Source of the DNA: Mesocentrotus franciscanus
Taxonomy: Eukaryota; Echinodermata; Echinoidea; Camarodonta; Strongylocentrotidae
DNA: 64,000 nt
Assembly (NCBI GenBank): GCA_037976565.1
Contig: CP137670.1
Location: 14,719,216-14,783,215, forward strand
Reading direction: 5' to 3'
The notes under the pieces are model-generated. The model ran no database searches, had not been told where the DNA came from, and saw only the letters and a list, made by a program, of their open reading frames with translations. Positions 45,704 through 58,627 of the stretch are shown piece after piece (position 1 is the stretch's first letter; each line of letters begins with the position of its first letter). Position numbers and translations under genes: made by a program.

Positions 45704-46536
45704 AATTTTTTTCTTCTTTTGCTTTCGTTTCTTATTTGATTTTATCATCTTCTTCGACTACTATCTCTCTCTCTATCTACTCTTTCACCCTCTCCCCTAT
45801 CTCTCTCTGTCTCCCTCTCCCTCTTTTGCTCTGCCTCCCTCTTCTTCTGCTCTGATATCTCCCTCTGTCTCTGCCTCTCTCTTTCTCTACTCTCTCACCC
45901 TCTCCTTTTCCCGCCTTTGGCTCCCGTTCTCCCTCTTTTATGTCTTAAGGGATGTCCCTTAATTTCCTCTAGCTCTTTCCTTTGCCCTTTGTATTCTTAT
46001 TTCACCCCTACCATGTTTCTTTATACTATCCTCTCTCCTTCCAAGTGTATGCATTCTGATTTCTCTTTCATCCCTCGACCTAGCTCATGTATTTTTACAT
46101 GACTATAACCCGTCTCTCTCTCTCCTTCTCTATATCTATATTTTCATTAAATTTCATTATGATCATGATTTTGATCATTATCATTTCTCAATATTTTGTT
46201 CATCAGTTAAGTTATCGCTTTAGTTCAGGTCACAGTTCAATCTATCAGTTCATCAGTTCATTCATCAATTCATCAGTTTAGCTCATCAATTCAGTTCATT
46301 TCACATCAGTTCAATCAGTTCATCAGTTCATCAGTACTTCATTCATCAATTCATATCTTAATACATCATTTTACATTAACATCATTATATTGGATCATTG
46401 AATTGAAGATGAGCATGATCATAAGAATTAAAGACAGACCACCTAATTCGTCCTCATGACGAATTAAATTTCTAGTTATTATAATTATTTCATTACGATA
46501 AGTCAAACATTTTTTTTCTTTGTTCAAACAACTTAC

Positions 46537-46800
46537 CTTGTACAACAATATACCCCATACAGGTCTTGCTCAACACCTCATCGGAGATAATGACTGTGTC
46601 TGGGTAAGTACCAACATCTAGTTTGCTACCAACATCCATTGAGGGATCCACATAGACTCTGCCTCCGTGATATCTGTACCCGACAGTGGTCTTTGTGACG
46701 TCACGAGCCCTTATGAAAGGGGTGTAAGAATAAGTGCGCAGTCCCATGCCAATGGCGACCGTTCTGTTTAGGTCAGGGCAATTGACTGGTAGCTCGGTCA
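46537..46800 (-). CDS. HYR type B' exon, first pair in window
   Basis: 264 bases, phase 1-1, acceptor CTCTGTATAG and donor GTAAGTTG. Same domain as 39887-40150 and closest to 8991-9254 (IRARDV, HGGRV). Intact. Confidence 0.88.
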
Positions 46801-47108
46801 CTATACAGAGGAAGGAAAACAAATCAATTTATTCGTTTATTTGGGAGCAAGTTAGAGGGCTTGTCTTGAAATAGAGGTCCTAACTAGAAGAAAAGCTATG
46901 AGCTAAAAAAATATACATACTGTGATATAAATATATACATGTATATCTTTTGGGGAGGTGGCCTAGGGGCTTAGGTGCGTAGGCCTCTTGTATTCATTTT
47001 CTACATTCTATGCGTTCTCTTGGGCTGTTGTTCTTGTGGTAATTTCGTGGGCAGTTGGTCTTGTGGATTGTCGTTCTCGAGGGCTGTTGATCTTACGCGT
47101 ACACTTAC

Positions 47109-47360
47109 ATGTATTTTCCACGTAAAATAGACATGTCGCTCTGTTATTGAATATGTCCTCTGCGTACATTGTCACCGGAGTGCGTCCGGGCGGGAACAGA
47201 TCACCAATTGGTCCTGCGGTTACGTTATAAGTTACCCCACTGGGATCAGGGTTCGAATCCTCGTATGTGTACGTAGTACCCTCACTCAGTCCAAGAAAAC
47301 TGTTCGGCAAAAAAGCCAATGTTGTGACGTCATCACACGTCACATTCGGTGGAGTGGCAT
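47109..47360 (-). CDS. HYR type A' exon, most 5' exon seen
   Basis: 252 bases, phase 1-1, with intact splice sites and HYR signature (VTCDDVTTLAFLPNSFLG, DLFPPGRTPVTMYAEDI, ATCLFYVEN). It is the furthest-upstream exon of the gene that I can see; the signal peptide and start must lie beyond 64 kb or in exons I did not recognise. Confidence 0.9.
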
Positions 47361-48650
47361 CTGAATGTGAATTCAGAAAAAAAGAGGGGCATGATTATGC
47401 CTTAATTTGTGGCCCCAACATATAATTATACGTGTATATTATTAACTGGATCATTTTTTATTATATATATTGTGCAATTGCGGACAATAGCGAATTCAGG
47501 TATCAAAATATAATTATTGTTGACAGTTGGTCACACCAGCAGTACCTTCAAGGAGAGCCCCAAATAGGCCAATCAAATTGGTTCGCTGCTGCTCAGATTA
47601 TGTTATGTATCACTAATCTTAAAAAAAAACAAAATTAAGTAAACATTTCTAACACATGTAACATAAGAAATGTGTGAAACACACAAGGCAATGGTAATGA
47701 AGTGTATGTAAGTAATTTCGATAATTGATAAATTGTCACATGTTAGGGTTGTGCCGATGAACAATGAAAGGTGATATCCAAAATATACAGTCCTTGACTA
47801 AAGTAATTCTTTCTATACAAAACTCAATCAAACGAATAACAAGAGAACGTAGTATAGGTCCATGATCTAACTGTGTATGAGGAGAAACGGACAAGAAAAC
47901 ACAAAGGAAAGCAAACGAGACAAAGTTGGATTTTAAAGGGCAATCTAACCCTTGTAATAAGTTGATTTGTATGAAAGCAGAAAAATAACAGAAACAGAAT
48001 GGCAAAAGTTTGAAATGAATCGGACCAATGGTAAGGAAGTTATGAATGTTTGAAATATGAGATCACTAAGTCTATGCGAATCTCAAATTGGTAGTTTGGT
48101 CAGTGAATTGTGACGTAGGACGTGGATAACTCTCCCATTTGCCGTACGTGTACAAAAATCACTAATTTATGTTTTCTCCTAAGTTCCTATCTTCTTTGGG
48201 GCACTACTCAAAAATATTATAGATAGCATATTATTAAAGGTCCTCTGAAAAATTTAAATTTTAGTAATTTTATATGTTGGAACAGATGGGAAAGTAGTCC
48301 GGCACTACATCACATTGACATTACCGCTTCAGCCAATTTGAAGTGCCATACGTATAGTGATTACAACTTTCAAAAATTCATAACTTTCTTATATTTAGTC
48401 AGATTTAATTGAAACTTCTATCAGTTTGCTTCTCTGATTTTTCTGCTTTCTTTTAGAGTAGTTGTCTTTTGGGGTGGGATTTCCCTTTAATGGTACATGT
48501 ATGTGTTCCTTGCGTTCATGCGGGTAAGTGTCTCCTTCCTCGTAATACTTGCTCGTATTGATTTCTCTCGTTAAACATGTCTGGACCTTTAGGAAGACCA
48601 GAACCATTATATAAATGGCTATGAATAGATCAATCCAGCCGTCTTTTTTA
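47361..48650. other. Intron, no exon seen
   Basis: Duplicate of 9813-11104. No coding or element signature is recognised. Confidence 0.55.
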
Positions 48651-51600
48651 TCAGGTGGGCTGTATATAATACAGACCACCTTATTTTTCGTTAGAATTGC
48701 CTTTCTTTATTATAATTCTTTATTAGGTGGTCTGTCAACGACAGACCACCTATTGTTTTCGTCAGAATTTTCTTTCTTCTTTATTATTAGGTGGGCTGTA
48801 TATAATACAGACCACCTTATGTTTTCGTTAAAATTGCCTTTATTATTTATTCTTTATTCTTTATTAGGTGGTCTGTCGACATCGACAGATCACCTATTGT
48901 TTTCGTCAGAATTTTCTTTATTTATTTATTTATTTATTTATTTTTATTTATTTGCACACTTTTTTGTTAACAGGATAACTCAAGATCAGTTTAGTCAATT
49001 TCGTTCAATTTTGGCACAGTCATAGGTCATTGTCATGAGACGTGACAGGAACATTTTCAAGGTCATCAAGTCTTCATGACGTCATCCAGGCGCCATTTTG
49101 TGTTTTTTGGGGTACTTTCAACTCATGATCATATCTTCATAACGGAAAGTCATTTTTCATTCATATTTATCATGATCAAGGTCAATATCCGTCCGGTCAA
49201 TTTCAGGTCAAAGAACGCGCGCGCATGCGTACGTCCGCGCGCTAGCCCGCGCGCAAAATTTAAAAATGCTCGAAATCGTCTCAAATTCATTTTGAATACG
49301 TTTCAGGCCATTTTAAGCATTTTGCAAAAAAACGCGCACGCGCGCATGCGTGCGCGTTTTCGCGCGATCTGGCATTTTGCAACATAGAATCGCCAAATTT
49401 TCTCTGTCATCTTATTTGGCATATTTTTCCAAGCATTTTGATACCTTGTTTACCTTTTTCTAACCAGTAATAACGCAATGAGCGTCCGTCAAAGTTGACA
49501 GCACGCGCGACCTGCGCTATCTGTATCCACAATACATGGGCAAAAACATGCCTATACAAAATTCATTGTAACTCTTCAGAATGGATAGGAACTCCCAATT
49601 TTTTTCATATTTGGATAGATTATGAGTCGGAGATATGATTTCATGTCTCATTTGACCCTCAATTAACTCATGACGTCATCATAATGGCCTCCGAACTCAA
49701 AATTTCAATTTGCATATTATGACGTCAGCATATTTTTGGAAAATTGATTGTATCTCTGTAAATATTGATCGATTTTCTTCTAAATTTTGATATGTTCTAG
49801 CTGAGACAATTCTCTACAAATGCAGTTGCCACGATTTTTCATTTTGACAAAGGCATCATGGCGTATTTTTGCGATTAAAGGAGGCATGTCAATTTTTCAC
49901 ATTTTGCGTGTATTCTCTATGGGACATGACTTTTCTCAAAACTGGATTCTACATTCCCGTCTTTCGCGAGCAATATCTCCGTCGTTTTAGTTTTTTCGCT
50001 GAGCTTTGAGTATGTTGTAGCTGAGACAATAAGCTATCACAAGTGTGCCATTTATTTTTCGATCAGATGCCGGGATCATGCTCATATTTCACTTGCAAAG
50101 TGGGATTTGAGAATTCCATTTTCCGTTCACGTGTAATCGCTATGGGAAATGTTTTGGGAAATGTTTTTGTATATCGGTAACGCACTTGTTCATTTTTATT
50201 TTCCCACCACTTTATTGTGAGCGTGATTGCTCGAATTCGGCTCCATCAATTTTCATCAAATTTTTGTCAGTTATCAGGCTTATCAAGGTCAAATGCCAGC
50301 ATTATTCTCAAGGTCATCAGGTCATCGTGACGTCATCTAGGCGCCATTTTGTGAAATCACATTATCAATCATATCTTCATGATGCGTCATCAAAGGTCAT
50401 TCATATTCATATTCCATATACTTCAGGTCAAGGTTCAACAGGTCATGTAATCAAAGGTCACTTAAACGTCATGATGCGCGCGTAAGCGCGTAAAAATTTT
50501 AAAATGCTCAAAATCACTTAACTATTAAACGAGAGTGCAAATCAGGTCATTTTAAGCATTTCAAAAATTTCCGTCCGTGCGCGTCCGCGCGCGCGTTATG
50601 CGCGCGCACAGCGCGTACAAAACGTAAAACGCCGTTTTTTCGCATGGTTTGTATTTCTGACACTTTTTTTTGACAATTTCCAACTATTTCCAGTCATTCT
50701 CGACGTTCTATAATGCCACACGCGTGCGTCAAACTTTAAAATTCGTGCGCGTCAATGGGCAATATAATGTAAAAGTGGTAAAAACATGTCTATATAAATC
50801 CGCCATAGCTCGTCAGAATGCATGAATACCCCTCAATTTTTTTCATATTTGGATAGAGTATGAGTTGGAGATATGATTTCATGTCTCATTTTGCCAGTAC
50901 ATCATAAAGGACTTGGAACCCAAAATACGAATTTGCATATTATGACGTCAGCATATTTAAAGAAAATTGATTGTATCTTTGTAAATATTGATCGATTTTC
51001 TTCCAAATTTTGATATGTTATAGCTAAGACAATTTTCTACAAGCTTAGTATCCATCATTTTTCATTTTGATGACGTCATCATAGTGCAAATTGCAATTAA
51101 AGGCGACATGTCAGGACATATACAATCACAAACAATGTAATAAAATGCCTAATTTTGCGTGTTATTACTTTTGGAAAGGAATGACAATCGTTTGTGTACA
51201 ACACTATGGAAAATCGGATTCCTGTCGTTGATTAAACCATAGGGTTAATCTCCTAAGTCTAAAACAATATCAAATCGTCCCATATCTATGATGCTAGTCT
51301 CCTTTCCAGTTGTTTATACTTTTCCAGTTATTCAGCCCAGGTATATGCATGTTTACGTCTCTCCCACTGGGCATACAATTGTTTACTTGTCTATACTTCT
51401 CTCTTTCTCTATATTAAATTCTATTTATGCTGGATATATTGAATGCATCGTTCTCCATTGCATCTCTCTTTCTCCTCTCTCTTGCTCTGTTTCCCTTCTC
51501 CTCTCTTATTTTGACCCTCTCCTTCTCTTGCTCTGTCTCTGCATATATATCTCTCTCTACTCTTTTACCCTCTCCCTCTCTCTCTGCCTCCCTCTACCTC

Positions 51601-51952
51601 GACCTCTTGCCTTGCCTCCCTCTTATTCTCTTGCTCTGTCTCCCTCTGCCTCTGCCCTTCTCTTTTTCTTCTCTCTCACCCTCTACCTCTCCCGCCTCTG
51701 GTTCTCGTTCTCCTTCTATTATGTCTTTTTCTATAGCTCTGCACTTTGCCCTTTGGCCTTGGAACTCAAAATACGAATTTGCATATTATGACGTCAGCAT
51801 ATTTATTGAAAATTGATTGTATCTCTTTAAATATTGATCGATTTTCTTCCAAATTTTGATATGTTGTAGCTAAGACAATTTTCTACAAGATCAGTTATTC
51901 AGATTACATAACAGACCACCTAATTCGTCCTCATGACGAATTACATTTCTAG
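48651..51952 (+). mobile_element. Helitron-like repeat, copy 2 (duplicate of 11105-14402)
   Basis: Same start (TCAGGTGGGCTGT), internal palindromic repeats, CT-rich stretch (51,460-51,720) and 3' end (hairpin, TTACATTTCTAG) as the 11-kb copy, with only scattered differences. It lacks the SINE at ~50,176. Confidence 0.5.
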
Positions 51953-52581
51953 TTTTTTCTTATTTCCACCCACTTTTTTGTTAGCAAGATAACTTAATAA
52001 TGGCTCAATCAAATACCTTGAAATTTGGCACACATATGTATAGGCATATGGAGACAACACAATGAGGTTTTCAACTTTGACCTTGACTGATGACGTCATC
52101 TAGGCGCCATTTTGTGAAATTTTCTGAAATTCAACTCATGATCATATCTTCTTAACGGAAAATCATTTCTCATTCATATTTATCATGATCAAGGTCAATA
52201 AACGCGCGCGTACGCGAACGTCCGCGCGTCAGTGCGCGCGAAAAATTTAAAATGCTCTAAATCATCTTAAATTTTTTTTGCATAAGTTTTAGGCCATTTC
52301 GAGCATTTGTCCAAAAATCGCGCACACACGTATGTGGGTGCGTTTTCGCGCGTAACACCATTACACAACAGAGAATCGCCATTTTTTTTTCTTTCATGAT
52401 ATTTCCCATTTTTCCCAAACAATTTGATACAATGTTTATCTCCTTACGACTATTAATAACGGAATGAGCGTCAGTTCAAGATAAATGTCCGTGCGCGCGA
52501 GCTCTTGTAATACATAGCATATATGGGCAAAAACATGCCTATATACAAAATCCATTATAGCACTTTTGGATGCACCGGGAC
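51953..52581 (+). mobile_element. Helitron-like repeat, left half split by MULE
   Basis: Homologous to ~41,790-42,354 and continued at 59,294-60,240 on the other side of the transposon. It ends with CACCGGGAC at 52,573-52,581, the left copy of the target duplication. Confidence 0.75.
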
Positions 52582-53269
52582 GCGAATTTTTTTCCTACGA
52601 ACTTTTATACCTAGCGCATGCGCACATACGAACTGTTATACTTGGCGCATGCGCACATGGTCATTATCTGAAACCTCATAAATATTCATTAGATTTTATA
52701 ATGCGAGGATCTATAATACCTTGCGCATGCGCACATACGAACTGTTATACCTGGCGCATGCGCACATGGTCATTATCCGCGACCTCATAAATATTCATAG
52801 TACGTCATTAGGCCATTCATCAACGCATGCGCACTTCGCTCCTCTCTATACTCTTGTCTGTGATGAGATTGTGCACAAATTAAAAAGTTGAATTTAAAAG
52901 AAATATGTAAAATCTTGAAGAACTTGGAAATACAATTTGACATTAAGTTTCACACTGGGCAGAATATATTTGTGAATGATGATTGGTTCACTCAGACTAA
53001 GATGGTTAAAAGTACAGTAGGCCTAGCGAACATTGGATTAGTCTTGTTTTTCATATGTTGCCATATTTTGATTTTATTTATTTTTATTTAAGATTATTTC
53101 TATATCATTAATTTACCTCCTCTTTATGTATCTCCTGTCTCTATCATCTCTCTCTATATCTCCATTACACTCTTGCACGCCTTCTGCTTGCTCTATATAC
53201 CTACTTCCTGTCTCTTTCGCTTGCTCGCGCTCTCTCTCGCCCTATTTGTATTTTTAAAAATTAAACCAC

Positions 53270-53999
53270 TGAATTATTAATGAAATTATTAACACATTGA
53301 TTTTCATTGTTTTTAATCTGCATTAATGATATTCAACAGTTCCGCTTTACTGAATTATTAATGAAATGATTAACACATTAATTTTCATTGCTTTTAATCT
53401 ACATTAATGATATTCAACATTTCTGATTTACTGAATTATTGATGAATGATTAACACATTAATTTCCATTGTTTTAATCTACATTAATGATATTCAACAGT
53501 TCCGCTTTACTGAATTATTAATGAAATGATTAACACATTAATTTTTTAATTGTTTAAAATCTACATTAATGATATTCAACAGTTCCACTTTACTGAATTA
53601 TTAATGAAATGATTAACACATTGATTTTCACTGTTTTTAATCTGCATTAATGATATTTAACAGTTCCGTTTTACTGAATTATTAATGAAATGTTTAACAT
53701 ATTAATTTTCATTGTTTTTAATCTACATTAATGATATTCAACAGTTCTGATTTACTGAATTATTGATGAATGATTATCACATTAATTTTCATTGTTTTAA
53801 TCTACATTAATAATATTCAACAGTTCCGCTTTACTGAATTATTAATGAAATGATTAACACATTCATTTTCATTTTTTTAAATCTACATTAATGATATTCA
53901 ACAGTTCCACTTTACTGAATTATTAATGAAATGATTAACACATTGATTTTCATTGTTTTTAATATACATTAATGATATTCAACAGTTCCGCTTTACTGA
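53270..53999. repeat. ~81-bp tandem array, 9 units (right copy)
   Basis: Same as 15716-16445: unit CTGAATTATTAATGAAATGA to GATATTCAACAGTTCC. Inside the MULE-like element. Confidence 0.9.
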
Positions 54000-54775
54000 A
54001 TTAATGAAAGGTTGTACCACAGACGCAGACCATAATGTCTAAGACAATTAAGTAATGACCGAGTTTTGACTTTCGAATAGTGACTAAGACAATTAAGTAA
54101 TATTAATAAGTTTTGACTTTTGAATTGAGCGGATACATTTATTGACAACAAACATTTGAGAGATGTTGCTTGGAAAAATATCATGCAGTAACCGAATCAT
54201 TGATACTGCTTTTCAGAATTTGTGTATATTATAATCGCTATATCATAAATATTCAAGTGAGTGTGACGAGTTTGTGCAAATTCTTTATATTTTGTTTGGT
54301 AATTTATGACAAAGTTTCAATTTGGTTATTCCTACATTCGCGCATAAAATAATAAAATATTGCAAATATGGCAAGGTGAGGCAATTATACAGCATAAACA
54401 TTTCATTTTCGGGTAAAAATGCTCGAAGCTAAATATTAAATTGAGTGTGCTCTAATTGAAGAGTTTGTGCAAATTCTTATAAACAATTTAAAACAGTAAT
54501 ATCATTTAACCAGATGTTGAGGGAATTAAGGAGAGACATGTTTTAAGCCTCTGCATGTACCATAAACTCGTCAACCATAATCCTTTCATTGAAAAAGGGT
54601 GCCATCTAGGTTTAAGATCTGATGAGCATCTCTGTCCATTCAAGTGCATTGGGCTATTTTGCGATACCGTATTGTCATATGAAAGTGGTGCAATAGATAC
54701 ATGTACATGTACATGTATATGTATACATCAGAGAAACTAGTACGAGATTTCGAACAAGGTTTAATGACCACAAGA

Positions 54776-55656
54776 CTACCATTCCAAAAAATTGGACTGA
54801 AACCAGGCAAAATGACCAATTACTTTGCACAGTGAGTCTTGCCCTTTCTTAACACATGTAGCAAGACTGTGCGAAGCCCTTTTCCGCGGCATTATTTGGG
54901 AGGAAAAAGGAGCCCTGGGTACCCCTTCACTTCTACTACTCGATAATGGTCTGCCACTGCCGACACGGTGTTTGCCACCAGCCAAAATCTTTCGTCTCGC
55001 CAGCGCAGTAGGCTGAACACCAATTCTCTTGCAGCCAACAAGTTTCTTCTTCCCGTTCCCCAACAAAGTTGTGGCTACCCCAGAGTATTTACCAAAACAC
55101 TCCAGTGCTGATACTAGACTGGAGTCTGTCAGTGAATCTGCTTGCTTCACAAAACTTCTCACAGGCTTAGCAAAATAGCTCTTGTTTGCAAGGTACCGCC
55201 TTTCAACATCACTGAAAACGTTTCTAAGGTCTACTAGTAATTGGTCATTTTGCTGGGAATCAACAGTGGAGCTGCCATGCCTCTGATCGAACTGGTTCTG
55301 TAGTGTTCTCTGCATGTGAAGGGATGCTAGAGCAGAACAATGTTGAGGAACATTGTCTGTCATTTCTGAGTCTGCTACACCAGTTGGTCCTGTGCCTTCA
55401 GAACGGTGTGTAGTACATGTATCCGCAAAACCCTCTACCTCTACCTCTAACTCTGGAGTTTCAGGAGCTAGCTCATCCTGACGTCTTGGATTATCCACAT
55501 GGAGAGATGAGAACCAGTCATCATGTGGTTGGCTGATGGTCCCAGTAGCTACTCTGAATAGCAGACGCCTCATGTCGGAATCATGAACTGGTATGTAGTT
55601 CCAGGAAGTAAGCCTGAACTTCTTGACAACGATGAACTGGTGTTTGCAAGGCCCAC
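54776..55656 (-). CDS. MULE-like protein, last exon with SWIM finger remnant
   Basis: Acceptor CTTCATTTCAG, two leading bases, then GPCKHQFIVVKKF: the C-x-H half of a SWIM zinc finger (CxCx(n)CxH), which in MULE transposases follows the catalytic core. About 290 codons follow, acidic and Ser-rich in the middle (ELEVEVEGF), with KRIGVQPTALARRK near the end, a basic motif I associate with the C-terminal tail of animal MULE-SWIM proteins. The stop is at 54776-54778. The CxC half should lie on a preceding exon that is not visible, and the acceptor phase does not fit the exon at 56491, so at least one exon is missing. Confidence 0.7.
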
Positions 55657-56490
55657 CTGAAATGAAGATAAAGGAGTGATTAGTTTTACAAAGATCTTCA
55701 GACATAGCAAGGATTCGAAAACAGCATGCACCTTGTGGGATAAAACATTTAAAGACCCCATCCGAGGCCAAAAATGAAATAGACAAATTATATATCTATG
55801 GAGAGCTTTTTAATTATTGAATACAACAATACAAACTTCTTGATTTTGTAAAATAATCACCAAAATAGGGAGTAAATCGTTGCTGAGTGCCGCATTTGTT
55901 GTTGAAACAAAAGTTGAAGCCAGATGAGGAGTTTGGTTCCAAAATGTTTTAAATAATTTTTTGTTAAAATGAGAACATGCATCTGACATTAAAAGTTTAA
56001 TAAAAACAAAACATTACAAATTTTACAGAATATTGACTGTGGATGCAAAACTTGACATGATTTTATGAGGTTGATTTGATAGTGCTGCTAACTCTATAAA
56101 AAAAAATTCTCATTTGTCTAACCTGGGAACTAGGCCTTGATATTATACTCTTGCTACAATTGGAAGAGTATTTTTTTCTGTAATATACCTACAGGTTAAC
56201 ATCTAACCAGGATTTTGCAACAAGGTCAATGTCACATGTTACAATTCTATACCTGTTTGTTCTCCTTATGGATATCAATCATAAGAATGATGAAACAAAA
56301 TATTTCCATTTCTTTTGAATTATTCATCAGAGAGGAAAGTCTCTGAAATGTCACATGTGTAACATGCCCATAATCTTGGACTTGTGTAAATTGATCAATT
56401 TGCATCAATGCCTATTGCATGGTTTGAAATTCTAATAATTGATTGATGGTTATAGGTCACAATCACAATGAACTGAACATAACAAAAAAC

Positions 56491-56706
56491 CTTGTACTCA
56501 AGCTTATTGAATTTTTCTGCAATCTTTGGATAAGTGCGTGCCAGTCGAAAGGTTGTGTAGCTAGCCTTTTGAAAATCCTGTAGCCACTTATTCGCATCAT
56601 CTTCAGAATTCAATTTTAACCTCAGCTTCACCTCAAACTGAGTTGAATTCTCCTGATTCGGGGTAAACTGACAGATCTGGTGTTCATAATTTGTTGGCAA
56701 CACCCC
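56491..56706 (-). CDS. MULE-like protein, second exon
   Basis: 72 codons, phase 0 at both ends; acceptor CTTTTATTTTGCAG, donor GTTTTTTG (weak). It has TQFEVKLRLKLNSEDDANKW, LQDFQKASYTTFRLARTYP and KLEYK. This resembles the N-terminal 'W...f...s..T.r..rt.p' region of animal MULE proteins, before the catalytic core. This is family recall, not a search result. It joins in frame to the exon at 57497. Confidence 0.6.
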
Positions 56707-57496
56707 CTGCAAAATAAAAGGAGAATATCATAGTGAACTTCTTATGTTTGTAATTATAAGCCTTATCTGATCAAGCAGCGGCACTCGTTGGTCATTCTAT
56801 ATGAGAGACTGGAGACAGACGGAGAGTCTTAGATCTATGGCTTGTATGTACTAATATTGTCGACGAAAGTCAGCACTGTGTCCGTCTATGGCATAGGTGA
56901 ACGCACTTTTAATTTCACCGTACATGCGCCCGAATTGGGAGTATGAGGTTATATTATAACCTTGAACACTGGATGAGTGGCTATGGGTGCAGGTTAAGCC
57001 TAGGTGATAACAAAAGCAAATATGATTATTTATATTATTATCTGTAGGCCTATCAGACATCTGAGCAGTGGTTTTACAAAATCATATTACCCTCGCTTTT
57101 AATGCTAAGAGGGCTCGGCGGGCAATATAAGACCATATTACCCTCACTAAAAAGCCTATGGACTTTGCATGTTTGTCAACAGAACAAGCAAACTGTTGGT
57201 GTAGTCCCATACATCTTTCTGTGTACAGTGCTTGTTACTTTACCAAGACTGGGCCAAATTTCTTATCATTTTGATGACTCCAGAACCTTGCAGTACATAC
57301 CAGTACTTATATGCTACATGATCAGCTTTTTCTGATTGATTCCACACCGTTTCTTTCACAATGCAATCCGTGACCAGAACTCAACTATCACTTTAAGGCT
57401 AATTATGTATGTTCCATTGCTTGGTAGATCTAGTCTTCGACTAGTTCAAGTTCAAAATCACAGAAAATGTTGTCAACAGCATTTCGGAATACCTAC

Positions 57497-57586
57497 CGCC
57501 AAAAGTTCTTTATCAGGCCCAGGGTTGGGTTGACAATGCTCACACACGGACAGGAAGTTGTCCTCCATAGCAATAGCATCCTCCAT
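57497..57586 (-). CDS. MULE-like protein, first coding exon
   Basis: Exactly 30 codons from ATG at 57586 (MEDAIAMEDNFLSVCEHCQP, then NPGPDKELLA), followed by donor GTAGGTATT. The phase-0 end matches the phase-0 start of the exon at 56491. The CEHC pair may be half of a zinc-binding site. The start is chosen because an ATG opens an acidic peptide and no upstream extension was recognised. Confidence 0.5.
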
Positions 57587-57859
57587 GATTGGCTAGGAAT
57601 CTACTAGGATGAATACGTCCCTATTAATATAAAGAGAAACTGGAAAGATTTAAAACCAAGTCAAATATTTCTAAAAACTAGTCTCAACAAAGTAGGATAC
57701 ACAAGGAAACCTAACTCTTTAGTACGATTGTATTTTGTAATCATGATCATTATTTATCAATTTATTAGTCATTACCATGATGAAGACTCAACTTTAAAAG
57801 TTCAACTCACGATCAACTCTCAACTAGATAGAAAAAATCCACCTGATATGTTTTGATAG

Positions 57860-58040
57860 AGTTATCCTCCTAGTACATTTAGGTACCATTTTCATTTGAA
57901 TCTCTGCAAGTATGACTGAACATCAGACAATCTTTACAAGACTGCCAGACCTCACCCGCGCCAAATTGCTGGGTGAAGAATAAAATAGTGTTTGAACAAA
58001 GACAGCCAGACAGACAAAAACACCCACACAGACACACACG

Positions 58041-58073
<33 letters not shown>

Positions 58074-58505
58074 GCACAAAAACACACGCACATTCACACA
58101 TGCACATTGGATTCATGTGCACTTCATGATGATGATGATGATGATTATGATGAAGATTGAGATGATGACAATGGTGATGATGATAATATGATGGTGGTAG
58201 TAAACGTGTACTAAAGGGAAAGATTGTCAGGAAATGCCACTTAAACATTTAGCGATGTTGATAAAAATCAATGCTTAATCAGAAAAGGGGAAATTATGAA
58301 ACAATTGTTATCGTGTGTGTTGTGTGTTTGTGTGCGACTGTCTTTGTTCAATGCACTGTTTTTTTCCTCACCCAGTATTACTATTAGTAACTTGGCGCAA
58401 GTGAGATCTGGCAAACTTGTAAAGATTGTCTGAGACTCTGATGTTCAGTCATGCATGCAGAGATTCAAATGAAAATGGTACCTACTGGGAGGATAACTCT
58501 ATCAA
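57860..58505. repeat. Inverted repeat around CA and GAT microsatellites
   Basis: Left arm ~57,863-58,020 (TACCATTTTCATTTGAATCT, GACAATCTTTACAAG, TTTGAACAAAGACAG) reappears inverted at ~58,335-58,503 (CTGTCTTTGTTCAA, CTTGTAAAGATTGTC, AGATTCAAATGAAAATGGTA). The loop holds (CA)n at ~58,025-58,090 and (GAT)n at ~58,128-58,190. Inside the MULE-like element. Confidence 0.8.
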
Positions 58506-58627
58506 GACATATCATGAAACCCATGGTTAAATATTCATAGATCTAGACTACTTCAAACAATAACTCTATCAAGACATATCATGAAACCCATGGTTAAATA
58601 TTCATAGATCTAGACTACTTCAAACAA
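58494..58627. repeat. 67-bp perfect tandem duplication
   Basis: TAACTCTATCAAGACATATC through GACTACTTCAAACAA occurs twice in a row with no visible difference. Just beyond, GTGGGACATTTTTTCTGACT at 58,656 resembles an inverted mariner-type end, but its partner is not seen. Confidence 0.9.

Larger units (their letters stand above)
43306..46475 (+). mobile_element. Helitron-like repeat with SINE and tRNA-like inserts
   Basis: Follows the previous copy directly and ends with the ATTCGTC/GACGAAT hairpin and TTCTAG. It is homologous to 60241-63144. It carries the SINE at 44106-44357, the tRNA-Gly-like sequence at 45636-45703 and a CT-rich run at 45,755-45,940. It lies in the intron between the two HYR pairs. 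No coding sequence is seen. Confidence 0.5.

Noticed and set aside
54776..55786. Taking the whole 336-codon frame as the coding exon
   Set aside because: The part above 55656 is upstream of a strong acceptor and has no MULE features; the SWIM motif begins right at the acceptor.
57879..58248. Cys/Val- and His-rich frames
   Set aside because: They are translations of the (CA)n and (GAT)n microsatellites.
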